Origin: JAIEPT01 sp038217425
GTDB taxonomy: Bacteria; Planctomycetota; Planctomycetia; Gemmatales; Gemmataceae
NCBI GenBank assembly: GCA_038217425.1
Contig: JBBQPM010000023.1
Coordinates: 1-53,642, forward strand
Direction: 5' to 3'
DNA length: 53,642 bases
The notes beneath the pieces are model-generated. The model did no database searches. It worked only from the letters and a program-made list of their open reading frames with translations, and had not been told where the DNA came from. Below, piece by piece: positions 14,548 to 22,817 of this stretch. Numbering within the stretch: the first letter of the stretch is position 1; the number at the start of each line of letters is the position of its first letter. Position numbers and translations under genes: made by a program.

Positions 14548-16700
14548 GTTTCCTCGTTCCTGGCGCCTTGCTCGGCCTGACGCTGTTGGCGATCCCGATC
14601 ATCGTGCATCTGTTCAAGCCGCGGAAGATGAAGCCGACGCCGTTCAGCTCGCTGCGCTGGCTGCGGGCGTCGCATCAGAAGATGTCGCGGCGCATCCAGT
14701 GGCATCAGTGGATCCTGTTCCTGATGCGGGCCGGGATCATCACGTTCCTCGTACTGGCGCTGGCGCAGCCGTTCTTTCGCGGCAGTGATTCGGGCGTGCC
14801 GACCGATCGCATCGTCATCGTCGACGTGAGCCGAAGCATGGGCTACACGACCGGCACGCAAATGACGCCCGGGAAGCTGGCGCGCGAGCTGGCGCTGGCG
14901 CGGCTCGACAAGGCGATCGCCGGCGACCGCACGGCGCTGGTCGCGGTCGATAGCCGGGCGCGTGTGATCTCGCCCTGGGTCGACGATGCCCTCAGCCTCA
15001 AGGGGAAGCTCGCGGCCCTGCAACCGGGGTTGCTCGATACGCAGCTCAGTGCGGTGCTGCCGGCGCTGCAGTCGCTGGTCTCGGCCGGGGACGACGTTCG
15101 GCCGATCGAACTCGTCTTCTTCACGGACAATCCCGAAGCGGGCTGGCAACAGTCGGCGATCCAGGATTTCGTCGGCTATCTCAAGACGACGCCGCGCCAG
15201 GTCCGTCTCGAGATCATCGACGTCGGATTGCCGGCGCCCGCGAACGCCTGGATCGCCTCCGCGAGTTCCTACGGCTACGGCGAGAAGCAGTTCGTCGAAA
15301 TCGACGTCGGCTCCAATGCCGAGATCAAAGGCAAACATTACGTCGTGATCGGCGGCGACTTCCCCGAGCAGCGTCAAGAAATCGAACTGGTCCCCGGCCG
15401 GGTGGCGCGGAGCGAGTTTCAGTTGCCGGCACTTGAGTTGAAGGGGAAGATCGTCAAGATCCACCTGGAACCGGGCGATGGGCTCGCCAGCGACGACACG
15501 TTTTACCTGCCGCTCTCGGACGTGGGGCAGCGTGGCGTACTCGTGCTCGAATCGGACAACGACCGCGATACCGACGGGCGACTCACGTCCGTCTTCGTCA
15601 AGACGGCACTGCAGTCGCTCAAGGACAAGGGGAAGCAGAGCGTCGAAATCCTCGAAAAACAGTCGGGCCAGGCGCTGCCCGACGACGTGAGCCAGGCGCA
15701 GGTAATATTTCTGACCGGCGTGAGCGATCTCAGCGAACCGTTGGTCGAGAAACTGGAGCAGCGCGTGCGCGCGGGCGCGGGGCTCGTTCTCTTTCTGGGC
15801 GGGGATCTGACCAAGTACAACGCCAAGCTCTTCAATGCGGCCCAGCCGGAGCTGGGGCTGCTGCCGTTCAAACTCAAGTTCGGCAACGCCAGCGAGGAAC
15901 CGAGCCTGTGGACCGAAGTGCGCTGGTCGCATCCGGTGCTGGCGGCACTCGCGGATCCCAAGCTCAGCGATCTGGCCAAGGTCATCTACCACCAACATGC
16001 CGAGATGGAAGGCGAACTCGCCCCCGCCGACCGCGTGCTCGCCCGCTTCCAGGACGGCACTCCGGCGCTGGTGGAACGTCCGCTAGCGGCCGGGCGCGTC
16101 GTCTTTTTCAACACCAGCGCGAGCACCGACCTGAGCGGCCTTGCCAAGACCGCCGCCTTCACGCCGCTCATCGATCGCCTGGTCGCCTACCTCGCCGGCG
16201 GCGTCGGCAAATCGAGCTGGCTCGTCGGCGACGATGTTCAGCTTCTCCTTAAAGACTGGGATCGCCAGGCGCCGATCGAGGTCGTGACGCCCGCCGGCCA
16301 AACGCGCACCGCCAACGCCCGCGTCCTCCGCGGCGATCCCTGGCTGCACCTGGAAAACGCCGACGAAACGGGCATTTATGTCGTGAAGCAAGCCGACAAG
16401 GAGCTGCGCTTTGTCGTCAACGTCCCTCGCGGCGACAGCCTGCTCGCGCCGATGGACCCGGCCGCCCTCAAGAGTTGGTGGCAGCCCGTCGACGTGCAGA
16501 CGCTCACGCCCGATGAAGTTCGCGAGCGCTGGAAGACGGGCGAGCAATCCTGGCCCTGGCTGCTGCTCCTGGTCGGGGTGTTGCTCCTGGTCGAAACTAT
16601 TTACGGATATTGGCTGTGCCCACGCGTCAATCCGACGGCGACGGCATCGGTGATTTATCAGCGCGGGCTGTTTCGGCCCAGCGAGGAGGCAAGCGTATGA
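14544..16700 (+). CDS. BatA-domain membrane protein with vWA domain
   Basis: The 718-residue protein begins with the N-terminal BatA transmembrane region (about 1-25 and 55-77, including VHLFKPRKMKPTPFSSLRWL). A vWA domain with an intact metal site DVSRS (D94, S96, S98) follows. A large periplasmic region and a C-terminal membrane helix near 678-695 (WPWLLLLVGVLLLVETIYGY) complete it. The aerotolerance-type name is historical; proteins of this family act as membrane-bound interaction scaffolds. It overlaps both neighbours by 4 nt, so the three genes are one operon. Confidence 0.88.
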   Translation: MSFLVPGALLGLTLLAIPIIVHLFKPRKMKPTPFSSLRWLRASHQKMSRRIQWHQWILFLMRAGIITFLVLALAQPFFRGSDSGVPTDRIVIVDVSRSMGYTTGTQMTPGKLARELALARLDKAIAGDRTALVAVDSRARVISPWVDDALSLKGKLAALQPGLLDTQLSAVLPALQSLVSAGDDVRPIELVFFTDNPEAGWQQSAIQDFVGYLKTTPRQVRLEIIDVGLPAPANAWIASASSYGYGEKQFVEIDVGSNAEIKGKHYVVIGGDFPEQRQEIELVPGRVARSEFQLPALELKGKIVKIHLEPGDGLASDDTFYLPLSDVGQRGVLVLESDNDRDTDGRLTSVFVKTALQSLKDKGKQSVEILEKQSGQALPDDVSQAQVIFLTGVSDLSEPLVEKLEQRVRAGAGLVLFLGGDLTKYNAKLFNAAQPELGLLPFKLKFGNASEEPSLWTEVRWSHPVLAALADPKLSDLAKVIYHQHAEMEGELAPADRVLARFQDGTPALVERPLAAGRVVFFNTSASTDLSGLAKTAAFTPLIDRLVAYLAGGVGKSSWLVGDDVQLLLKDWDRQAPIEVVTPAGQTRTANARVLRGDPWLHLENADETGIYVVKQADKELRFVVNVPRGDSLLAPMDPAALKSWWQPVDVQTLTPDEVRERWKTGEQSWPWLLLLVGVLLLVETIYGYWLCPRVNPTATASVIYQRGLFRPSEEASV

Positions 16701-18901
16701 GCCCCAGCCAAATTTTCTCCACGCCTCCTCTATTTCCCGCCTGGATCAGTCTCTCGCTGCTCGGCGCCCTCGTCGCGGCCGTCATCTTCGGCGTCCTCGT
16801 GCTGGCGCAGCGCGGCATCGACTGGCGCTGGAACGCCTTCCTCGCCGGCGTCCGTCTGCTGGCGATCGCCGTCTTCGCCCTCATCCTCTTCCCGCCTCAT
16901 CTCACCTTCAATCGCAGCCGGGTCCTCCTCCCCGAACTCGTCGTCCTCGTCGACGGCACCGGCAGCATGAACGCTGCCGATCGCTGGAGCAAGCTGACCG
17001 CCGAACTCGACGACGGCGAATTAGGCCGAACCCTCCGCGAGCGCTTTCAAATTCGCCAATACACGTTCGACTCCAAGGCGCGCAGCCTGAAGAACGGCCC
17101 GTTTGCCGCGATTAAACCCGAGGGCAAGACGACGCTGCTGGCGGAGAGTTTGCAGTCGCTGTTCGCGCAGGAGGAGGCGCAGGGCCGCAAGCCGCGTCAT
17201 ATCCTGCTGGCGAGCGACGGGATCGATCAGAGTCTGAACGATCCGCTCACGGTGGCTGTCGATCGTTTCGCGAAGATCGACGTGTTAGCTCCGCCGGCGG
17301 GTTCCAGGCCGCGTGCGGCCCGCGTCGAGATCGTCCGCGTGCAAAGTCCGCCGCGGGTGCTACTCGGCTCGGAGACGCCGCTGCGCGTCACCATTCGGAA
17401 TCTGCCGGCGACGGCGCGGAAGGTGACGCTCAAGTTGATGGAAGAGGGCAAGACGCTGCTCGAGAAAGAAGAAACGCTGACCGCGGGCAAATCTGAGCAG
17501 TCGCTCGACGTCGCGCTTCGGCCCGTGGGGAGCGGCTTGCACACATACGAAGTCGCGATTTCGTCCGCGGACGCCGAGGCTGGCCCAGCCCACAAGCATG
17601 CGGTGCAGGTGCTCGATCAGAAGTACGAGATTCTCATTCTCGAAGACACCTGGCGCTGGGAGTACAAATACCTACAGCAGGTAGTCGACAACGATCCGAG
17701 CTTTCGCTTCACCGCCATGCTGCCGCGCGGGCGAAAGACGTTCTCGCAGTTCGCATCGCCCGACCGGCGCGTGACGCTCACCGACTATCCGGAGAACCCG
17801 GCCGACCTGGAAGCGTTCGATGTATTCATCCTGGGCGACGCGGAAGTTTCGAAGTGGAAGCGCGGGCTGGCGTCCGCGTTGGCGCGACTGGTGCACGACG
17901 AGGGCAAATCGCTGGTGGTGATCGCCGGACCAAGGCTCGGAACGCTCGCTACGATTCGGGAGTTCGACGGACTGTTGCCGGTTCGGCTCACGACCGATTC
18001 GGGCAAACCGATCGAAGCACCGGCCGAGTCGCGGTTGCGTCCGGATGCGGCCGACTCGCCGTTCTTCTTCAAGCTCCCCGGCGGGACCGACAATCTGGCG
18101 CTGGTCGATCGCATCTATCCCGTGCAGGGCAAGACGCCGCAGGCGACGGTGCTGATCGAGGCGCGAGAATATAAGAAGGAAAAGGCTCAGCCATATATAC
18201 TTCTCGCGGAACACACGGTGGGCAAGGGCCGGGTATTGTTCGTAGGGACCGACACGTTGTACAAGTGGCACACGATGGCGGCGGTGGGGGAGGCGGTGAC
18301 GCCGTACACGGTGTTCTGGCAGCAGGCGCTGCGCGCCTTGACGCCGACGCGTCCGCTGCTAGGCCCGGTGCAAATTTGGCTCACGCCGCTGCGGAGTAAG
18401 GCTTCGGTCGGAGGGAAGATCGCCGTCGAGGCGGAGATTCAGACTCGGCAAAAGATGGAGCAGCCGATTCTGAAAGGAAGCGTCACGCTCCCCGACGGCA
18501 GTTTGGCGCCGCTGGTCTTCGTCGCCGACCCTGCGGATGCGCTGCGCTACCGTACGGAGTTCGTCTCCGAGCAGGTCGGCATGCATACGGTCTCCGCCCA
18601 GCTTATGCTCGAAGGCAAGATCAGCGCCAAGGGAACCGTTCTGGTCGAGTTCGACGAACCGACCAGCGAAACCGAGCCGCAAGACGCGGATCGCGCCGGC
18701 CTTTTGCGGCTGGCAGAAGGGACCGGCGGCAGCCTGATCGATCTGACGTCGCCCGAAACCTGGCCCGTCGCCGCCGGCGCCTCCCAGACGCAGATCGAAC
18801 GCGACAGCATCGACCTGTGGAACAACGGCACGCTGCTGCTTCTGCTCGTGGGATTGCTGGCAATCGACTGGTTCGGCCGACTCTGGCGCGGATTGGTGTG
18901 A
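16697..18901 (+). CDS. Large membrane vWA-like protein of the DUF58/BatA operon
   Basis: I start at the ATG overlapping the previous stop, giving 734 residues. Two helices lie near the N-terminus (about 20-37 and 47-66) and one at the C-terminus (about 712-728). The vWA-like site reads VDGTGSMN (D86), with Thr in place of the first Ser of DxSxS, so metal binding may differ. The middle region (about 320-560) has a glutamine-amidotransferase-like Rossmann layout (ILILEDTW, FDVFILGDAEV, GKSLVVIAGP), but no catalytic Cys is evident. It is the usual third member of planctomycete DUF58/BatA loci. Confidence 0.85.
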   Translation: MSPSQIFSTPPLFPAWISLSLLGALVAAVIFGVLVLAQRGIDWRWNAFLAGVRLLAIAVFALILFPPHLTFNRSRVLLPELVVLVDGTGSMNAADRWSKLTAELDDGELGRTLRERFQIRQYTFDSKARSLKNGPFAAIKPEGKTTLLAESLQSLFAQEEAQGRKPRHILLASDGIDQSLNDPLTVAVDRFAKIDVLAPPAGSRPRAARVEIVRVQSPPRVLLGSETPLRVTIRNLPATARKVTLKLMEEGKTLLEKEETLTAGKSEQSLDVALRPVGSGLHTYEVAISSADAEAGPAHKHAVQVLDQKYEILILEDTWRWEYKYLQQVVDNDPSFRFTAMLPRGRKTFSQFASPDRRVTLTDYPENPADLEAFDVFILGDAEVSKWKRGLASALARLVHDEGKSLVVIAGPRLGTLATIREFDGLLPVRLTTDSGKPIEAPAESRLRPDAADSPFFFKLPGGTDNLALVDRIYPVQGKTPQATVLIEAREYKKEKAQPYILLAEHTVGKGRVLFVGTDTLYKWHTMAAVGEAVTPYTVFWQQALRALTPTRPLLGPVQIWLTPLRSKASVGGKIAVEAEIQTRQKMEQPILKGSVTLPDGSLAPLVFVADPADALRYRTEFVSEQVGMHTVSAQLMLEGKISAKGTVLVEFDEPTSETEPQDADRAGLLRLAEGTGGSLIDLTSPETWPVAAGASQTQIERDSIDLWNNGTLLLLLVGLLAIDWFGRLWRGLV

Positions 18902-18940
18902 TTCGTGGCCGAACCGTGCGTTCCATGATTCGGTTCATGC

Positions 18941-19141
18941 GGCCGCCAGACAAAGTGTCTGGCCTACCGCGGAATGGAATACTTAACCGCGCGGTAACGG
19001 TAGGCCAGACACTCTGTCTGGCCCGCAGGAGCGGACGGTCTTGCGGCAGGCCTAACCGTGCGGTAACGGTAGGCCAGACACTCTGTCTGGCCCGCAGGAG
19101 CGGACGGTCTTGCGGCAGGCCAGATTCTCTGTCTGGCCCGC
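18941..19141. repeat. Tandem 69-bp repeat with internal palindromes (family D)
   Basis: Two direct copies (18984-19052 and 19053-19121) each contain GGCCAGACACTCTGTCTGGCC and GCGGACGGTCTTGCGG, and differ at only a few bases. A partial inverted copy precedes them and a partial direct copy follows. The block separates the convergent vWA operon and the adenylation enzyme gene. Confidence 0.85.
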
Positions 19142-19163
19142 CCAATATCGGCGATTGCCCGCC

Positions 19164-20267
19164 TTAATACACGCCGACGACCGTCGTCGAGGCGAACGCG
19201 CGGTACGGCTTCACGCCGCTGCACCCGTCCCACGGGTACTTCGCCGACGGCTTCTCGCGCACCGCCTCGTCGCGTTCCTGGAAGCCCGGCACGAACAACT
19301 CCTTTGTGAGCGTCGTCAACTTCACCCGGCCGTCCTGACCGTACGGCACCACCTTCATCGGATCCTCGAAGTCGACGATCTCGACCACGGCCCGCGGCTG
19401 CGGCGCGTAGTAGGCGATCTTGTACCCGTCGGCTGCGGTCGGCTGTTCCGACGCGGCGAGCCCCATCAGCGTGTTGCCGTAGGTGGGAGCGATGTAGATG
19501 TCGGGGCCTAGATACTCTTCCATCGCGAAGCGAATCCACTGCGACGTCATTTCGGTGCCGCCGCAGAAGATGCCGGTGAAGCCCGCCTTGGACAAACTCG
19601 AACCTTCCTTCTCCAGGCGACCGGCGAGCGCGTCGAGCAGCTTGGGCGTCATGAAGGCGCACTTGATGTCGTGCCCGGCGGAGAGGATCGACATCACCTG
19701 GTCGATGATGTGTTCCTGGTAGGCCTTGAGGTGCTCCATCCAACCCTTCTTGATGAGCTTGACGACCCAGCGCGGATCGAGATCGACGCAGAAGGAGATG
19801 CCGCCGCGATGCTGGGCGAGATGCTCGACGGCCAGGCGCAGCCGGCGCGGGCCGGAGGGTCCGAGCATGAGCCAGTTGGAGCCCTTGGGGAAATACTTGT
19901 CGGGGAGCGAATCGCTGAAGACTTCGTAGTCGATCCAGTGATCTTCGACGACGACTCGGCTCTTGGGGATGCCAGTGGTGCCGCCGGTCTCGAAGACGTA
20001 GGTCGGTTTGTTCCAGAGGGCCTTGGGCTGCCAGCGCCGCACGGGTCCGCCGCGGAGCCAATCGTCTTCGAAGAGGGGGAACTTGCGAAGGTCTTCGAAG
20101 GTTTTGACTTCCTTGCGCGGGTCGAAAGTCAGTTTGATGAGTGGATTCTTACCCGAGGCGGCGTCGACCCAGAAGGGGGAGCCGGTTTCGGGGTTGAAGT
20201 GCCATTCGATAATTTCGCGCGTGTGGGCGTCGAGTTTTTCCTTGGCTTGTGCGGGAGTCATGCTCAT
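19164..20267 (-). CDS. Adenylate-forming enzyme (AMP-dependent synthetase/ligase-like)
   Basis: The 367-residue protein has the ATP-binding loop FETGGTTGIPKSR (92-104) of the ANL superfamily. Its size and the conserved YGNTLMG-type segment resemble phenylacetate-CoA ligase-like or aryl carboxylate-activating enzymes rather than long acyl-CoA synthetases. The C-terminal subdomain, which usually carries the catalytic lysine, appears short. It probably activates an unknown carboxylic acid as an acyl-AMP. It is the last gene of a minus-strand run that includes three propeller genes and a second, PaaK-like activating enzyme. Confidence 0.8.
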   Translation of the reverse strand: MSMTPAQAKEKLDAHTREIIEWHFNPETGSPFWVDAASGKNPLIKLTFDPRKEVKTFEDLRKFPLFEDDWLRGGPVRRWQPKALWNKPTYVFETGGTTGIPKSRVVVEDHWIDYEVFSDSLPDKYFPKGSNWLMLGPSGPRRLRLAVEHLAQHRGGISFCVDLDPRWVVKLIKKGWMEHLKAYQEHIIDQVMSILSAGHDIKCAFMTPKLLDALAGRLEKEGSSLSKAGFTGIFCGGTEMTSQWIRFAMEEYLGPDIYIAPTYGNTLMGLAASEQPTAADGYKIAYYAPQPRAVVEIVDFEDPMKVVPYGQDGRVKLTTLTKELFVPGFQERDEAVREKPSAKYPWDGCSGVKPYRAFASTTVVGVY

Positions 20268-20328
20268 GAGGGTGGGTTCCTGAAAAGGAGATCGTTGAAG
20301 TGATTTGTAAGGCGGGCTGGAGTCGAAT

Positions 20329-21132
20329 TCAAGAGGCGGGGAAGTCTTCGAGGAAGATGAATTTCCAGTTATCCGCCGCCAACCCTCGTAACCTGGGGAG
20401 ACCGAGGAACCCCGAGCAGGTGGAGCGAAGTTTGACGAGAATTGTCTCCTTGTCGAGCTGTGGAACCAAGAGGTTGAGATCGCTGCGATCTTTCAAACGC
20501 GCACTAAAGAGTTTACTAAGAAACACGTCGTAGACATCGACCAGGCTGACCTCCAACTGGTCGTAGATCTCGAACGCATGCACGCGTTCCGACCATCCGG
20601 AGGGGAAGTAGTGCGTCTGCACGTGACCCAGTTGCAGCCCATGTTCTGCCTCAAGGTTTTCCAGTAAAGAATGGTTGTTACGGATCTCCTCGGGCACTTC
20701 GCCGACGACGTCGATATCGCCCGTGGATCGTTCGACGTAACCGGGCAGAATGAGCGCCACGGCGCCGGCGATATCGATGTGCGTACGCTTGCGGACGCTC
20801 TTGCCGAGATCTTGAAAATATTGGCGGATCGTTTTGGGCAGCAACTTGTCCATGAGCCTTTTCCGCAGGGATGGAAAGCCGATCTTGTCGAACTCATAGG
20901 CCTCGATTTCCGCGATCTCGCTGTGAACCGGGAGCTTCGCCAGCCAGCGATCGACGCGGGCATCGCCCCAATACCCGCGAAGTGCTTGTACGCTATCGCG
21001 GATGAGAAGCCGGGAACGATAATCGAGATCGGACTTGCACGCCAATTCTTCGGCCGCCGCCGCCAGGTCGTGCGGGTCGATTTGCGGTCGGCCGAAGGCG
21101 AGGGTCCAGAGATCGGGCGGCGGCTTTACCAT
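20329..21132 (-). CDS. Nucleotidyltransferase-like protein (DUF6036 type)
   Basis: The 267-residue protein has a predicted nucleotidyltransferase core with STGDIDVVGEVP, giving D139 and D141 as a metal-binding acidic pair. The preceding IAGAVALILPGY would supply the helix normally carrying a G-S motif, which is altered here. A helical N-terminal domain of about 100 residues contains FDKIGFPSLRKRLMD. Such proteins occur as antitoxin-like or minimal nucleotidyltransferases. Only 6 nt separate it from the upstream propeller gene, so it should be co-transcribed with it, which is an odd pairing. Confidence 0.6.
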   Translation of the reverse strand: MVKPPPDLWTLAFGRPQIDPHDLAAAAEELACKSDLDYRSRLLIRDSVQALRGYWGDARVDRWLAKLPVHSEIAEIEAYEFDKIGFPSLRKRLMDKLLPKTIRQYFQDLGKSVRKRTHIDIAGAVALILPGYVERSTGDIDVVGEVPEEIRNNHSLLENLEAEHGLQLGHVQTHYFPSGWSERVHAFEIYDQLEVSLVDVYDVFLSKLFSARLKDRSDLNLLVPQLDKETILVKLRSTCSGFLGLPRLRGLAADNWKFIFLEDFPAS

Positions 21133-21138
21133 GGCGCG

Positions 21139-22716
21139 TCACTTCTTCTCGGCGATGGCGAAGAGCTTCGAATGCGTCATCAAGTACAGCGTCCCGTTGG
21201 CGACCACCGGCGTGCTGTGCATGACGCCCGAATCCATCTCGATCTCGGCGATCGGCGGCTCGAATTTTTTGCCGAGCTTGAAGATCGAAACGATGCCGTC
21301 CTCCATGATGACGTACACCTTGTCGTCGACGACGTAAGGGGAACCCCAGACGGCGCCCTTGAGGTCGAAGTTCCAGTAACGCTCGCCGGTCTTGGCGTCG
21401 AGGCAGTGGATGAAGCCGGTCTCTTCGCAGATGTAGACGAGCCCGTCGTGCACGGCGCAGGTGCTGATGGTCGAACCGAAATTGACCTGGCGTTCGGTGA
21501 TCTTGGGGGCAGGTTCGATCTTGCCGCCGAACGCCCAGACCAGGGCGGAGTTCTTGTTGCCGGCGTCCTTCGCATTGTAGCTCACAGGAGAGACGTCGCC
21601 GGTCTTGGTGGCGTCGATGCAGACGAAGTGCGTCGAGCGCGGCACGGTCGGGGCGCCGGGGTAGACGCCCAGGCCGACGTAGACTTTTTCGTCGTGCACG
21701 ACCGGCGTGGAGATGATGTTGGCGAACGGGCTGTCCCCCTTTTTTTGGCCCGGAGCGCAGTGGCACTTCCAGATCAGCTTGCCGTCGTCGGGGTTGAAAC
21801 TGTAGAGGACGGCGTCGCCGCCGGGGAAGATGATCTGGGGTTTGCCCTTCACGACGGCGATCGCGGGGTTGGACCATTGGCCGTCGAAGATATCTTTGCC
21901 GGGGAGCGAACTCTGCCAGACAACCTTGCCGTCGGCCTTGTTGACGGCGAGGAAGCTGGGGGCGCCGGGCTCGGGGATTTCGCCGTCTTCATCGGTGCCG
22001 TTGCCGGTGACGAGGAAGAGCTTGTCGCCCAGGATGACGGGAGAGCCGTTGGCGCAGTGGAAGGTGTGGACCTTGAGCTGCTTGTGCATGTCGAGGGTCC
22101 AGACGATCTTGCCGGTCTTGGCTTCGGCGCAGATGAGTTGGGCGTTGGGAATGACGTAGTAGAGCCGATCTCCCTCGACGGTTGGCGTGGACAGGAGCCC
22201 CAGCTTACGAACTTCGTCGTAAGAGGCGTCCGGGGGGAGGGGATGGTCGTTTTGCCAGAGGAACTTGCCGTCGGCTTCGCTGAAGGCCATGAGGATGGAG
22301 CGGATGCCGTCGACTTTGGGATCGCGGGGCCGTTCGTTGTTGGTGCCAACGTAGACGATGCCGTTCGCGATGACGGGTCCGCCGTAAGACGCCTTGCCGA
22401 GGTCGGCGACCCACTTGATGTTCTTGCCCCCCTTGTCCCAGTCGATGGGGATGTTCTTGTCGGTGTTGTTGACCATGTTGCGTTGGGGAGTGCCGCCGAA
22501 GAGCGCCTGGGCGGGGACATTCGGCGCCGGCGCGTTCGGGGCGGCGGTGAAGAACGCCTGCGAGCGCGACGGGGCGTCGCAGCATTTTCTGCAGAGCCGG
22601 CAGCCGGAGGATCCCTCGTCCTTGGCGTTCTGGAAGTACGTCTGGTAGGAATAGGCGATTACGCCTAGCCCCAGGAGAACGGTCGGCACGAGGACGGCGA
22701 ACTTATAACGCAGCAT
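21139..22716 (-). CDS. Membrane-anchored PQQ-like beta-propeller with N-terminal Cys cluster
   Basis: The 525-residue protein starts with a transmembrane anchor (about 7-25). Right after it comes a compact cysteine cluster, CRLCRKCC (C39, C42, C45, C46). The rest is a PQQ-type propeller with blades such as GGPVIANGIVYVGTNNE and VVHDGLVYICEETG, with Asp-Lys-Trp turns. The anchor predicts a periplasmic propeller. The blade series is shared with the next gene, so they are paralogues. Binding of PQQ itself is not shown; many such proteins only share the fold. Confidence 0.82.
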   Translation of the reverse strand: MLRYKFAVLVPTVLLGLGVIAYSYQTYFQNAKDEGSSGCRLCRKCCDAPSRSQAFFTAAPNAPAPNVPAQALFGGTPQRNMVNNTDKNIPIDWDKGGKNIKWVADLGKASYGGPVIANGIVYVGTNNERPRDPKVDGIRSILMAFSEADGKFLWQNDHPLPPDASYDEVRKLGLLSTPTVEGDRLYYVIPNAQLICAEAKTGKIVWTLDMHKQLKVHTFHCANGSPVILGDKLFLVTGNGTDEDGEIPEPGAPSFLAVNKADGKVVWQSSLPGKDIFDGQWSNPAIAVVKGKPQIIFPGGDAVLYSFNPDDGKLIWKCHCAPGQKKGDSPFANIISTPVVHDEKVYVGLGVYPGAPTVPRSTHFVCIDATKTGDVSPVSYNAKDAGNKNSALVWAFGGKIEPAPKITERQVNFGSTISTCAVHDGLVYICEETGFIHCLDAKTGERYWNFDLKGAVWGSPYVVDDKVYVIMEDGIVSIFKLGKKFEPPIAEIEMDSGVMHSTPVVANGTLYLMTHSKLFAIAEKK

Positions 22717-22748
22717 GTGGGGAGCCCATGATGGAAGACGGAGGAATA

Positions 22749-22811
22749 GAAAGCCCAGGGATGGCTATCCCTGGGGTTCGAATACCCAGGGATAGCCATC
22801 CCTGGGCTTTC
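22749..22811. repeat. Near-perfect 63-bp palindrome made of two family B units
   Basis: Two family B units lie head to head with perfectly complementary 27-bp arms around a TTCGAAT-containing centre. It separates two propeller genes and would form a very stable cruciform or RNA hairpin. Confidence 0.85.
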
Positions 22812-22817
22812 GCTCGC

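Noticed and set aside
18984..19141. CRISPR-like direct repeats
   Set aside because: The units are adjacent with no unique spacers and contain long palindromes, so they are tandem repeats.
20671..22668. Long plus-strand frame opposite the NTase and a propeller gene
   Set aside because: Its protein is an Asp/Gly/Val-rich string without motifs, and the minus strand carries recognisable proteins.
22771..22790. T-loop-like GGTTCGAAT suggesting a tRNA
   Set aside because: It is the centre of a 63-bp palindrome; no acceptor or anticodon arms are present.
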